Shown here: positions 22,234 to 34,099 of the stretch, one piece after another
How the letters are laid out: each line of letters begins with the position of its first letter
Position numbering within the stretch: position 1 is the first letter of the stretch
From: Coffea arabica
Lineage: Eukaryota; Streptophyta; Magnoliopsida; Gentianales; Rubiaceae
Assembly: GCF_036785885.1 (NCBI RefSeq)
Contig: NC_092329.1
Coordinates: 16,634,449 to 16,698,448, forward strand
DNA: 64,000 bases
Direction of reading: 5' to 3'
The notes under the pieces: model-generated
Told to the model about the DNA's origin: nothing
Databases searched by the model: none
What the model saw: the letters and a program-made list of their open reading frames with translations, nothing else
Program-made: the position numbers and the translations under genes

Positions 22234-24090
22234 TGACGTGCGTGGGTATATATACACAATTAGCTCATTCATAATCAAGTTTTACATTTATAAACTCCTA
22301 AACACCACACACGTGATTTATCGCAAGTATACGAATCGTGAGCGAGTATAGGGTATTAAGAGTCGATCCCACAAGGAAAATTGCAATTACCGACACTACT
22401 AAAGCTTCTCTATTATTTAGACTATCAATGAATTATAATAAATAAAACCTATAGAACTTATACAAGAAAATAACAAATGGAAGCTCCTTGGGTTGTGGTA
22501 TCCCTAACTACTCATGCAAGTGTGACTTTTGGATCATTGAGTACTACTATCTAGGGTAGTTATGGTGTAATTTTCTTATGTATTTGAATCATACTTTCGT
22601 AATGAATCAATTATACTCATAACTAATCCATACCTATTCTCATAGTTATGAAATTAGCTACAAGTTCATTGCTTCAATAAAATTAAATAAAATTAATCAC
22701 CAAAACCACATAGGTGCACCTCTACTCTCGTGAGTGTACTACCTGTGTTTAGCACCTCTTGAACCAGTGTTGAATCTCAATTTTTATTGCAGAAACAATA
22801 CCTTAGATAATCAAGATTAATGGTACCAGATTAATCATGATTTAAAGAGCTAAAGTGCTAAATAACTTCAAATACTAGCAATCAAATAGCCAAATAATAA
22901 ATACTAACAATCATAGAAAGTTCAACCAAACCCAAGGTATAAACTTTAAAGATGCATCATAAACACAAAATCCAGAACTTGTATATTAACTAAACTTAGA
23001 ATCAAGTACAAAAGATAAAGAGTTGGAAAGAAAAGTAACCCTTGTCACATGAGCTCTTTCATTGCCTTCTTCATCTCCATCTTCATCTTTGCCTAGCTAA
23101 TAAACAAGTAGGATGAACTATACTACTCTATACCCAACTACTAAACTAATTGAATTAAGAAAAAAACTAGTGAGAACTATATTTTTGTGGAGTTTCTCTA
23201 GCCTCCCAAAGTTATGAAAATGTTCTTCAAGACTTACATTTATAGAGGAATTTCTTGTAATGGACAAGTGTTTAATAATGTATTGAGCCCATAACCAAGC
23301 TAAAATGGAGTTGTAAAGCTTCTTTTGCAGCTGTCTTGGGCTGTTTCCACCGATAATCTTGCATGAAAGGTTGGTCAAAAAGCTTGTGTGAACAGAACAC
23401 AAGTTGGTAAGCCGAAAGTAGTGATCCGAGGGCTAGATCCGAGCTCTGATCGCTCAAATTACCCCTCAGATTGCATTTTTCTTCATTTTTTACCTTCACT
23501 GTTCATTGGGATCTGAGGCCTGCTACAGTGGATCTGAGCTCGGTCTCGGATCCACTTGTCCAGAAGATCAGACGAGGGCTCGGATCATATTGGATCCGGG
23601 TACGGATCGCTTGCTCTGTTTTTTATCCACTTCAACTGATATTTTTTCGATGTTAGAGGCTGAACTAGCTCTTATGTAAAACATGAAAGTTGTAGCTCTT
23701 TGAGTTAGTTTTCCAATGCATCAAGAATCACCTAATTTTGAGCTCCGCGGACTGATAAATGACCAAATTACCCTTGACTGGTCAGAAATTTGTTTCAGCT
23801 TCAACCATAGAAAATGTACTTCAGTATTTCGACCTTTTGACTATGAAAACCACCGAAATGGACTTCAATATTTTCATACCAAATGTAGATCTATCTCTTG
23901 GCTTCAAAATGGTATAAAAATCATCTCAATCTGATCATTTTCACTCAAGATATTGCCAAAATACCACAAGGTGTCAAAGCTGTGAAACTCCATTTCTTTA
24001 GAACTTGATTGCATTTCATCTCTTGCACTTTATATTCTTTTTTTATCACTTAAAACATCATCAATCATCCAATTCTCTTCTCAAATCATT
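22234..24090 (-). mobile_element. LTR of GAG-only element, copy A (5'-truncated)
   Basis: It aligns with the complete solo LTR at 3503-5455 from its U5 end (TGACGTGCG on the plus strand at 22234) up to about 24090 (CAATCATCCAATTCTCTTCTCAAATCATT). There the match breaks off, so about 360 bp of its 5' end is missing. Shared boxes include GCGAGTATAGGGTATTAAGAG and TGCACCTCTACTCTCGTGAG. A family-specific insert rich in GGATC/GATCC words lies at 23420-23610, where the other two LTRs carry different sequence. Confidence 0.7.
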
Positions 24091-24171
24091 AAAAAGGTAA
24101 ACATCATAAGTACTACGAAAAATAAAAGAAAAAAAAACTAGCGACAATGTAACGTAGTGACGAGCACTCTC

Positions 24172-25503
24172 TCAAATAATCGCTTGGTCAGGTGAAGAGG
24201 GTGGAGTTGGAAGAGCTTCAATACCCAGCTTGGTCTCAATGCGACGAAGACGCTTGGAGTTCCGTTTGTTCTCTTGTCGACTTTTCTTCACCTCAGTTTC
24301 GACACAAAGCAGCTTATCCATTATCTTCTTTAGAAACGACCGAGTGTCTTGAGATGAAGATAGACGCCGTGAGGAAGACGTCTCAGTTGAGACCGGTGGG
24401 GTGGCTGTCTCAACCCCTTGAGCTTCTTCAATTCGTTCAATTTTAGCTTTCTCCTCGTGCCTAATGTCTCCCTGAGCACCTCCTTGAGTCAAAGGACCAC
24501 CTACATCTCTACTCTTCAAAATAAACCTACAAAAATCCAGTGTAAAGACATCCTTTTTCTTAAGACCTGTAGGGATAGCGTTAGAAAAATCCACTCCAAC
24601 CCTTTGAAACTCTAAGGTCAAGAAGCGAGGATATCGGAAAGCATGTTTAATGTCGTTACTGCGAACCACTGTCCACATGTGGTTGGTGATAATGCTTCCT
24701 AATGGAATACCTTGGATGTTGCCTAGACCATGCTCCATTTTATCCAAGAAATAGATGTCACTTGTGTGCGCCTCATTGGTTCCACTTGCCCTCGGAATTA
24801 TGTTGGAGGCAAACAAGTAAATTAGAAGACGTTGCGACTCCGGAAATGATGAAGTCAATACTGAATATCGCCTAGTCTTCCGAGTAGTCTTGTACTCAAC
24901 CCCCAAGCGTACAAGTACCTCTAGCATGTTCCAAGAGTCCAAATCGCTGGGTTTGAAAGCTTTTTTCAAATCTACCTTATACCTCACATCCGAAACATGA
25001 AGATAGCACTCCAAATCAGCTCTATGGACTTGAACTTTTTTTCCTCGCACTGTACTGGTAATCACTTCTGTGTCGTAGTGAAAAACCTTCTTGTCCTCCA
25101 CATTTGCATAAAATTCTCGGACAAGGTCCTCATAATAGAAGTTTGGAATGTTAAAGAAGTTTTTCCATCCCAATTTGGCAAAGGATGCTTTGAGATGGTA
25201 GACCTCCTCAACATCCGGAGTGACATCTTTCTCCACCAATACCTTAACTCCCCTTCTAGAATTATACCATGCTTCATTTTCGGCGGAGGTGAAGCGCGAC
25301 TTATCATATGGGACTTGCTCCTCTTGGTCCTCTTGTGCCTCTTGTTCCTCATGTTGTTAAGTCTCCTCTTCGGATGATGGCTCGTCTTTAAGTACAAGAC
25401 GTCTACTTGCTTTTCTTTTCATGCGTAGTGGTCTAGACGTCGAACCTTCTCCTCTCCTATTGAGAGGTGGAGATTTCACCGCACCTTTCTTAGTGCGAGC
25501 CAT
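24172..25503 (-). pseudogene. Retroelement-associated ORF, 'putative plant transposon protein' type, one internal stop
   Basis: From ATG at 25503 the minus strand gives 443 codons broken by a single TAA after about residue 48 (CAA would restore Gln). The N-terminus is basic (MARTKKGAVKSPPLNRR), then acidic. The body contains SRFTSAENEAWYNSRRGV, LGWKNFFNIPNFYYEDLVREF, VHRADLECYLHVSD and IIPRASGTNEAHTSDIYF. These match the pattern of the family annotated as putative plant transposon protein, found beside gypsy-type elements. The C-terminus has a Ser/Thr-rich linker and a coiled coil (about residues 380-425, VETEVKKSRQENKRNSKRLR). The function is unknown. It lies between the two GAG-like units and is transcribed in the same direction, so it probably belongs to the element whose GAG is copy B. 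Confidence 0.65.
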
Positions 25504-27059
25504 TGTACCTAATTAAAATTATTAAAAGTTAACTTCATTTAATCGATACATTGTTAAATAATGATAACAAACACTTATCTTTAAAGAGACAACTTATCAA
25601 CTTATTTACTTAATAAGTAACAATTAATACCATCAGTAAGTATCAAAATTGATTATCAACAACAACAAGTGCTCTATCATTTTCCCAAATAAAACATTTA
25701 AGCAAATAATGTTTAAATAATTAGATAAAGCAACTAATCACACAACTCACTCCCAACTTAATGACCTAAATAAGCATAATGAAATGCTAAAAAACACCTT
25801 AACCATGAGTTTAGACTTAAAAAGGTCATTAATTCACCTTTAACCAAAATTTCTAGAATAAACATGCCAAAAATAAAAGGATAAGCTAATTAATCCTAAA
25901 TTTAGAATGTAAATATCTTAGAGTAATCCATTAATCTCCTACATTTTTCTTTAATCCAATTAATAAGAATTTAGCTAATAAGTATCAAATCAAATTAATC
26001 CTCAAAATTAGCTAAAATTGCTAAATTCACCAAATAATCACAAACCCATGAGTTAAACATCACCAATAATAATCAATAAGCTCAATAAGCACAATGTAAA
26101 GCACCAAACTTCACAAAATGAAAAAAATTCGAAATTGCCCAAAAATTAGAACAAAGTGATAAATGGCAAAATTCAAACGACAACATTTGATGAAGATTTG
26201 TTACCTCAAACTTGTTTGTTGATGATTATGGATGCAAATGGTGAAGAAAACGCAAAAAATTTCACTCCAATTCGGCCTCAAATGGAGAGTTCAAAAATTT
26301 GAAACCTTTGTTCTTCACAAGCTCAAATGCGAATTTAAACTTGTTTTTGTAGAAATTTAAGTTATGGAATCATCTCTCAAGGGAAAGAGGAGTGTTTTGG
26401 TGTATTTAGTTTGGAAATTGGATGGTGAAAAGATGGACTTTGGTGAGTAGTGTGTGTTTAAGGTGTGAGTGTGTGTGAAGGTAAAAGAAGAAGAGAAGAA
26501 AAACTTGGGGAATCCGTGCGCGGATTCCCCTTATTTCGCGCCTCTGGCCAGAATCCGGCCAGTTTCTGGCTGGATTGATGGCCGGATTCTGGCCAAGCAA
26601 ATTTTTTAAAAAAAAAAAAGTGCATATCCTGCTGGAATCTGGTCGGATTTCTGATCGGATTCAAGGCAGTAGCCTCAAAAATCTGTGTTTTCTTCCCCTG
26701 TTAATCCGGCTAAGTATTCGGCCAGTTTGTGGCTGGATTTGCTGCAGAAATGTTTTTATTTCTACAGTTTTTCCTTCTTTTTTCCATTCAACCAAGTTTT
26801 TAACTCACCCTATTTTCCACTTGTTTCATTTTCTTCAAGAAAAATTGCACTTTAAACACGAAACATGCTCTTTTTCAACCAATTGCCTTTCGGAACATGA
26901 AACCATGCATTAATATAATCTTATCATAAAGTACTTTACATATATGAAAGGCATCAAATGAATTTGAAAACTCCCTTTTGCACTTGAACAATTTGGATAA
27001 ACCATTGCCATTGCCACCTATAAGATACACAAAAACCTAGTTTAAACAACTTAAAAGCT
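25504..27059 (-). other. Non-coding spacer of the GAG-only element, with a CCGGAT-rich tract
   Basis: No supported ORF is present. From 26520 to 26750 the words CCGGCC(A)GTTTCTGGC(T)GGATT recur in both orientations. They form imperfect fold-backs in otherwise AT-rich DNA. The same NCCGGATT words occur once in the LTR copy B (29640-29665). Confidence 0.5.
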
Positions 27060-27125
27060 ACTAAAAACAAGAAATCGTTGGGTTGTCTTCCAACAACCGC
27101 TTCTTTATAGTCATTAGCTTGACTA
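27060..27125 (-). other. Conserved gypsy post-GAG spacer motif
   Basis: On the minus strand it reads GTCAAGCTAATGACTATAAA, then GAAGCGGTTGTTGGAAG and ACAACCCAACG. This is a variant of the AAGCGCTTGTTGGGAGGCAA-type block found just after coding regions in many plant gypsy elements. It marks the unit as gypsy-derived although no pol is present. Confidence 0.5.
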
Positions 27126-27139
27126 TATCACCTCATTTT

Positions 27140-28297
27140 TCAAGGAGGTTTAGTTAACGAGTAATCCACCGTTTTTGGACATGGTGGATCATTAAATGGT
27201 GACTTTATAGCAAAAGTCACATGATCTAATAATGTGAGAAATGGAAGTGACTTACCTATCCCAAGTGTTTCATAGATATTATCTTGAATATGCACCACTT
27301 GAGAATTCATCAAAGGAGATGCCATGAAAATATCCTCGGTAGCAATACCCTTAGAACCTAAACTTTCAATGCACTCCTCAAGAGGGGTGAAAAATGAGTC
27401 ATTAAAACTCACCTCTTGAGCCTCAAAATTAGTTCTAAAGATATTATCATGAGAAATGGATATTTGCTCATTAAAACACACTTGAGATTCATCATTTTCA
27501 TTAAAATGCAACCCATTTTCACGTGTTTTATTCCCACCATTCATGCTAGGATCATTTTACAAATTATTAGAAGAAATAACTTCACTCAATGCATTCAATT
27601 GCTCATGTATTCTACCAAAGTGAGAAGCTAATTCATTTATTTTTTCCTCAATCCTATCAAAACGGTCGGAAGTTGCATTTGCTAGCTTTTCTATTGCTAA
27701 ATCAAATTGATTAGAAAAATTTTCTACAACTAGCTCCCAAGATGCATTAGAATCATTAGCTAATGGTTCACTTTCTAACTCCCAAGGTAGAGGTGCATTA
27801 GCTAACTTCTCTATTACCAACTCCCAAGATGGTTTTCATTTATATTGGACACTTTCAGGTTGGTAATCATAAAAATATGAATAATCACTATAAGTACATT
27901 GATTATCCCAACCATAAGCAGGAGAATTGTTCCAATTAGCACTATATCGATCAAAACAAGGATTGTAATGCTCTAATTCATCATAATAATCCACATTTTG
28001 TACTTGCATACATGTATTAGTAGCATGATAATTTCCACACAAGTCACAAATCACATGATAAGAATTAAAAGTATTGACATTCCTCCCTTGCTCAATTTCA
28101 TGCATAATTGTGTCCATTTGAACTTGTAACATCATAACATCAAATTTAGTTATTAAGCACCTTAAACCATCTTCAAAAGACATACATTCAGTAAATTCTT
28201 GGTTACCTCTGTTGAAGGAGTTTTGCACTTGGTAGCCATCCATTGCCAAACTTCCATTTCTCAAGCATTGTCCTCCAAATTGATCTACCCTCCTCAT
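27140..28297 (-). pseudogene. GAG-like protein of a GAG-only retroelement, copy B
   Basis: This is a single minus-strand frame of 386 codons from ATG 28297 (MRRVDQFGGQCLRNG) with two in-frame stops, at 27836 and 27557. The order matches copy A: an N-terminal region, zinc knuckle CDLCGNYHATNTC, a Tyr/Asn-rich part, then a WELxIEKLAN repeat region (ANAPLPWELESEPLAND, IEKLANATSDRFDRIEEK). The C-terminal part contains FFTPLEECIESLGSKG and ends VDYSLTKPP. The C-terminal about 55 residues extend beyond what copy A retains. Removing the two stops would leave one long frame, so decay is mild. No polymerase genes follow, which fits a terminal-repeat-with-GAG type of element. Confidence 0.6.
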
Positions 28298-28465
28298 TAC
28301 CTAAAATTGCTTTTAAACAATTTAAGAGCAAAATTAGTAAGAAGAATAGGTGATAAAACACATACTCTCATAAAAAATTAAAATAACAGAAAATATCATT
28401 CACACTATAACTAATAAAATGTCTAAACTAATAAAGTTGCTCTTCACATCGATATTGCCAAATCT

Positions 28466-28483
28466 TCCCCGGCAACGGTGCTA
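28466..28483 (-). promoter_or_regulatory. tRNA-Asp-type primer binding site, copy B
   Basis: The reverse complement is TAGCACCGTTGCCGGGGA, which differs by two bases from the canonical tRNA-Asp site. It lies six bases inside the LTR border, the usual place. Confidence 0.8.
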
Positions 28484-28489
28484 AAAACT

Positions 28490-30095
28490 TGACGGGCGTA
28501 GGGTATCCATATAACATTAAGCTCATCCTGATCAAATTTTATATTCATAAACTCCTAAATACCCCACACGCGATTTATCGCAAGTATACGAATCGTGAGC
28601 GAGTATAGGGTATTAAGGGTCTATCCCACAAAGAAGATTGCAATTACCGGTACTACTAAACCTTCTCTATTATTTAGACTATCAATGTATTATAAGAAAT
28701 GAAACCTACTGAATTTATGCAAAATAACAAATGAAATCTCCTTAGATTACGATATCCCTAACTACTCATGCAATTGCCATTTTTGGATCATTGAGTACTA
28801 CTATCTAGGCTAGTTATGGTGTAATTTTCTTAAGCATGTGAAACCTACTTTCGTAGTGAATCAGCTATACTCATAACTAATCCATACTTATTCTCATGGT
28901 TATGAAATTAGCTACAAGTTCATTTCTTCAATGAAATTACATGAAATTACTCACTAAAACCACATAGGTGCACCTCTACTCTCGTGAGTGTACTCCTTAT
29001 GTTTAGCACTTCTTGAACCAGTGTTAAATCTCAATTTTCATTGCAGAAACAACACCTTAGATAATCACAATTAATGGTACCAGATTAATCATGATTTAAA
29101 GGGCCAAAGTGCTAAATAACTTGCTCAAATCATAGCAATCAAATAACCAAATAATAAACACTAACAATCATAGAAAGTTCAACCAAACCCAAGGCATAAA
29201 CTTTAAAGATACATATTAAATACAAAATCCAGAACTTGCATATTAACTATACTTAAGAATCTGATATGAAAGATAAAGAGTTAGAGAAGAGATAACCCAT
29301 GTCACTTGAGTTTCAACTCCTCCTTCTTCATCTACATCTCCATCCTAATCTAGCCAATATACAAGAATGGATGAACTACACTTACTCTATACTAAACTAA
29401 CCTAACACTCAGAAAATGCAAAAGCTACATTTCTGCACTCCAAGCTTTCTCCCGTATCTCACTTTATTCCCTTCAATCTTGCAAGTTTTGGCTATATAAA
29501 AATGAAAGAAGTCAAGAAAATGAGGCCTACACCACTCTTTTACTGCTGCAAAGTAGTTCTCACATGTCTGGCATTACATGTGACTTGTTGGAGGTGAAAT
29601 AAGTTTTCCGCGTAAAGAGCAGCCTTCTCTGACCACAATCCAGCCAAGTTCTGGCCGGATTGCTACAGTGACATTTTGGTGCATTTTTGTTCAATTTTCA
29701 GCTCTGCTCCAATTTTGTGTCAACTTCGACTAAACGTTTCTTGATGATAAATGCTGATTTAGCTCTTGACCGAAACATAAAACTTGTAGCCCTTTGAGTT
29801 TTCTTTCCAATGCATCAAGAATCACCTCATTTGGATCTGTGTAGGCTGAGAAATGATCGAAATACCCTTGACTGTTCACTGCCCTATTTCAGTTTCGACC
29901 AATAGAAATTCGCTACTGTAATTTGACTTTTTGACCTAGAAAACCTTCAAACTGGATTCAGATGTCTTCACAAAAGTTGTAGATCTATCTCTTATCTTCA
30001 AATTGGTTTAAAAATCATCTCAATCCGATCATTGTAGCTCAAGTTATAGCCAAAATACGAAAATATGTCAAAACTATCAAAATGCTCCAGCCACA
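28490..30095 (-). mobile_element. LTR of GAG-only element, copy B (5'-truncated)
   Basis: It starts on the plus strand at TGACGGGCG and aligns with the solo LTR (3503-5455) and copy A through GCGAGTATAGGGTATTAAGGG, CCTCTACTCTCGTGAGTGTA and the block AGATCTATCTCTTATCTTCAAA near 29979. The match ends near 30095 before the LTR's TGATAAGTGCATA start, so it is truncated on the outer side and no target duplication can be read. Confidence 0.7.
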
Positions 30096-32382
30096 CAAGG
30101 ATTTGCCATGTAATTTTAGAAATCTCATTATATTGATTTGTACACCCAATCCATCGCTCAAAATTTAAATAAAGAAGACAAAATAGCTTTACATTGTAAA
30201 AAACCAATTTCAAATTATCCTATCGGTAAAATATTTTTTTGTGTGTAGAATGCTAATATAAAATTTCTTTTTTACGTATAATTCACTGTGAAGATAATCA
30301 AATGCACAAGAATTGATCCAGTGTGCAGGAGACAACAGGGTACCTTTGCTCGAATTCTTTTTGCTGGAAAACCGCAAACTCTTGCAACCTATTTGATGAA
30401 AGAACCGAGGAAAAGCAAGGAAGCATGGAGAATTCACTATTTTTTTTAAAATATTTTTTGGTGGGTTACATTGTTTTATGTGCTGAGCGACGAACATGCC
30501 CCATAATTATAGCGTGTGGAGTACGTGCCAATGAGTTCTATCTCTTCAAACTCTTTTAATTGAGCACATTGACGATGATGGAATGGGTAACATGTTTTCT
30601 ATTATACAATGGGGTGTAACATTCATATTACATACTTTAATACGTTGACATATATTCTTTTTAGATTATCATAATTATACTCATAATTAAATTAAACTCT
30701 TAGAAAGGACACATGTCAATGTATCACAGCGCACGTTAAATATTAATATGTAACAGAAGACCCATGGCCTACGTTAAATAACTTGTCTCCTTGACTTCAT
30801 GCAAAATAGATGGTGTATCCAATTTTGTTCTTTTAATCTGTGGAACACTTAGCAAACTAATTTTTAACATCGAACAACAAAGATATTTAAATCTAGCTGT
30901 CCAATCATCACAGACAAATGTGACACTTATTTTTTTTCTTGATTCTTCTTCAATTTCGTTTCCCTACAATAAGTTTTTCAAAAATTAGTTTGGATCCTTC
31001 TATTTTTCAAAAATTAGTTTTTCAAATATTATTAAAAATTTTAAAAAGTATTCTAAAAGGTTCTATAAAAAGTAGTCTAAATTTTTTTAAATGTTTAAAA
31101 AATATCCCAAAATATATTTTAAAAACTCTACTATTCTAAATATTTCAAAATATTTTCTAAAAATATCCCAAAATATACTCTAAAAACTCTGCTACAGTAA
31201 AAATTTTTAAAAATACCTTAAAAAACAGCTAATCCCAACGGCGCCCGAGCTTTCGTCAATAACCAGATCCAAGCAGCAGAAAAAGCCTGTTTGGTTTTAA
31301 TAATAAGAGCTTTCATCAACCACCAAACCAAAGCAACAAAGAAACCCTGTTTGGATTGATCCATAAGAGTCACGTGAACAAGAACCTTTCCAATCACATT
31401 CATTAGAAGCACTTAAAATGGTTGCATATTATTTACACCTCATTTGCACATATTGACTTCCTTACATAATCAACACATTTTTTAACCATTTTTTAATCTC
31501 ACGTATGTATGTTACAAAAATTATCTCAAAAATCTCCTATCCAAACACACTCTATTAATAGATGTGCTAGTTCTATGTTCTCATATATTGCTTAAAAGTA
31601 GATGCATAAACATATTATGGTCCCACCTTTTCTACTGCCTATAATGTATATACTAGAGGACCTCCAAGATCAAAAGTATTACAAATCAGTGGCAGATTGA
31701 AGACCATACGAGTACGAGGGCAGTAATCACTTCGCTCAATAATATGTAGCTTCAATTTTTATTATTATCATACAAAACAAAAATTAGACAAAGGTTATAT
31801 TAATTTGATTGTGCTTTATTTCAAAATTCTTCAATTTCTTTTTTGTTAAAGTTGCAATTTTTACTTTTGAAAAAAAAGCATAATGAAACTTTTTTTAAAA
31901 ACTATTTTTTTGAGGGGGGCAATATGAAAGTAAGAGGAAATTTTACAAAACTTGGGAGGTGCAAATGTGGGATAAATTGGAAAATCTTAGAAACTTGTAA
32001 GTCTAATTTTTTAGTTTTGAAGGCTGTTTTTCCTTTTTGGGGTGGGGTAGGGGAAGGCAATCGCCCACATTCACAAACATGTGGCTCCGCCAGTACCGTT
32101 TGGGACTAATTTTTTTTAAGTGGGCAATGAGATGATTAAAGCTACATGAAAGCAAAACAAAAAATGATATGCAGAAAGGAAGACGAACGAAAATGGAGCT
32201 AGGGGTGGATCTAAACATAAGCAATGTATCATTTGTTGTCTATGCGGGATGACAAATATGTAAAACATAACAAGAAGGTTCGTTCTGGTCATCTCTTACA
32301 CATTTTGACAAACATGTAGCATGCATCCCAGTCATCTAAAATTTACCCATAAACAGGATTCGTGCTTGTTCCCCAGGTTAAC
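30096..32382. other. Intergenic, no gene seen
   Basis: The region is AT-rich. From 30970 to 31205 there are repeated AAATATCCCAAAATATA(C/T)T(C/T)TAAAAACTCTnCTA words, which look like remains of a MITE. Around 31220-31370 two inexact copies of an AGAGCTTTC(A/G)TCAA...CCTGTTTGG unit occur. None of the short frames resembles a known protein. Confidence 0.5.
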
Positions 32383-33190
32383 TAGAGGTGTCAAAATGGA
32401 TGACTTGGACGAATTTGAGTTGGGTAAAATGGGTAATGGGTATAAATGAATCAATCCATTTATACCCATCAAATTAGATGGGTATAAATGGGTAAGTCAA
32501 AAAATGAATTGGGTAATCCAATTACCCATTTATATTAATTTTTTATAAACTCATTTAAATTCATTTTTGCAAACTAAGTTATCAATTTATACCGCTCTTT
32601 ATATCCATCATTAATTTTAAATATTTACTTGTAATGCTCAATAAGCCTAATTTCCAATTTTTTTCCATTTATACTTTATGAAGCAAAATTACATATTATT
32701 TAATAATAGAATAATAAGGATATAAAAATTTGAACTAGGTACTATAAAAGTTAATATAAAATGGGTTTGTTTATTTTCATATATAAATTTAAAATTACAT
32801 TTTAGAAAGATAAGAAAATAGCCTAAAATTTATCATAAATTGGTAATGCTGAAAAATGAGCAAGTTAACAAATTAAGATAAAATAAAATAATAAGATAAA
32901 ACCAACAAATAATAATAATAATGAAACAAAAGTAGTTAACATCATGACAAAATGAAAATTTTGAAAAAAAAAATAGGTGGAGAAGAGAAGAGATTTGGGG
33001 GAAGAGAATTCTAAATGGGTTAATTAAATTTGATGGGTTACCCAATAATACCCATTTATTAAATGGGTATTATCGGGTATTATTAGGTAACCCATTTATA
33101 CCCATATACAAAAATTTAAGATACCCATACCCATCTATTCATGGACAGACATGGGTAAATTTAGTTAAGTGGGTTGGTTTGCCACCTATA
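32383..33190. mobile_element. MITE-like element with ATGGGTATAAATGGG palindromes (hAT-like)
   Basis: The left end TAGAGGTGTCAAA and the right end (reverse complement TATAGGTGGCAAA) form a short terminal inverted repeat of the 'AGGGGTGGCAA' hAT style. Both subterminal regions are packed with ATGGGTATAAATGGGTAA words in both orientations (32440-32540 and 33010-33140). The centre is AT-rich with no transposase. The expected 8-bp target duplication is not clean: only GTTAA is shared next to the ends. Confidence 0.6.
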
Positions 33191-34099
33191 GTTAAGGCTA
33201 TCAAAATCACCAATATCCAACAGAAAGGAGTATTCCTATTAAGATTCCTCTTCTGAACTCGAACACGGTACATGAATATTTTTCAGGGGGCATCACAATA
33301 TGATTGGAGTTGACTCAGAACCCCACGTCATTCTAGCATTTCTACTTTGGAACCATGTCAGTTCACCTGCAGTTATCAGGTTTGTGTCTGCAAGAAAATC
33401 TGATATGATGATCAAATGGTTCACGGGCCAAGTGCCAAAATGCAACAAAAATCCAATTTTCATCGCAATTTAAGTATAGAATCTTAATTTTAGGAGTTCT
33501 TGAATTACAAAACTGAAAGCAAATAAATGGTCACATTCAAACGTACATTACAGCAAGACTCATCCAAGACTTCAAAAACAAGGCAACAAGATGAAGAGGT
33601 GAAAACCTGACCTTTCAACAAAAGGAAATACATGGCTCTAGATTTGATCCAGCTGAGTTACCTAGCACAAACATAATACCTTTGATCACCTTGTTTCTCA
33701 GTACTAGATTGGCCAAGAGACCTGTGGCCTTGTGTTCATCACAGATAAACTTTGCTCAAAGGAGTATTTGAGCAAAGTCAAAAGGCACTAAAACAAAGCA
33801 ATGCAAGGAGCTTATGCCAGTTGAATGTTGTTGCGTGGAGCTAGAGCTAGGTAACTAGGCTTTATCAATGCAGAACAGAGAAGAAAACAACGAGAGACAG
33901 AAGCTTCAACGTTTCCATTTGATGAATTCATTTGGAGGAGCAAAAGACAAAAGCAAGTGAGCATGAAATCCCGCAAAAAAGCATTCTTTAAGTTTCTTGC
34001 AAGATGAAGCATTAAAAGATGGATTCAGGGACTGGAAGTCAGAAGGGTTTGACTATCCTGTCAAAGAAGTACTTGATGAGCGTGTTTGCTTGGCCATCA
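33191..34099. other. Intergenic region downstream of the NB-LRR gene, no gene seen
   Basis: It probably contains the 3' untranslated region of the minus-strand NB-LRR gene. No second coding region is supported. A direct repeat of AAAGGAGTATTTGAGCAAAG-like words occurs around 33755-33780. Confidence 0.4.

Noticed and set aside
31218..31412. 64-codon hydrophobic frame
   Set aside because: It arises from a repeated CCTGTTTGG-type MITE fragment; no start context, no homology recognised.
32383..33190. Calling a precise hAT target duplication
   Set aside because: Only GTTAA is shared beside the ends and at different offsets, so the duplication cannot be supported.
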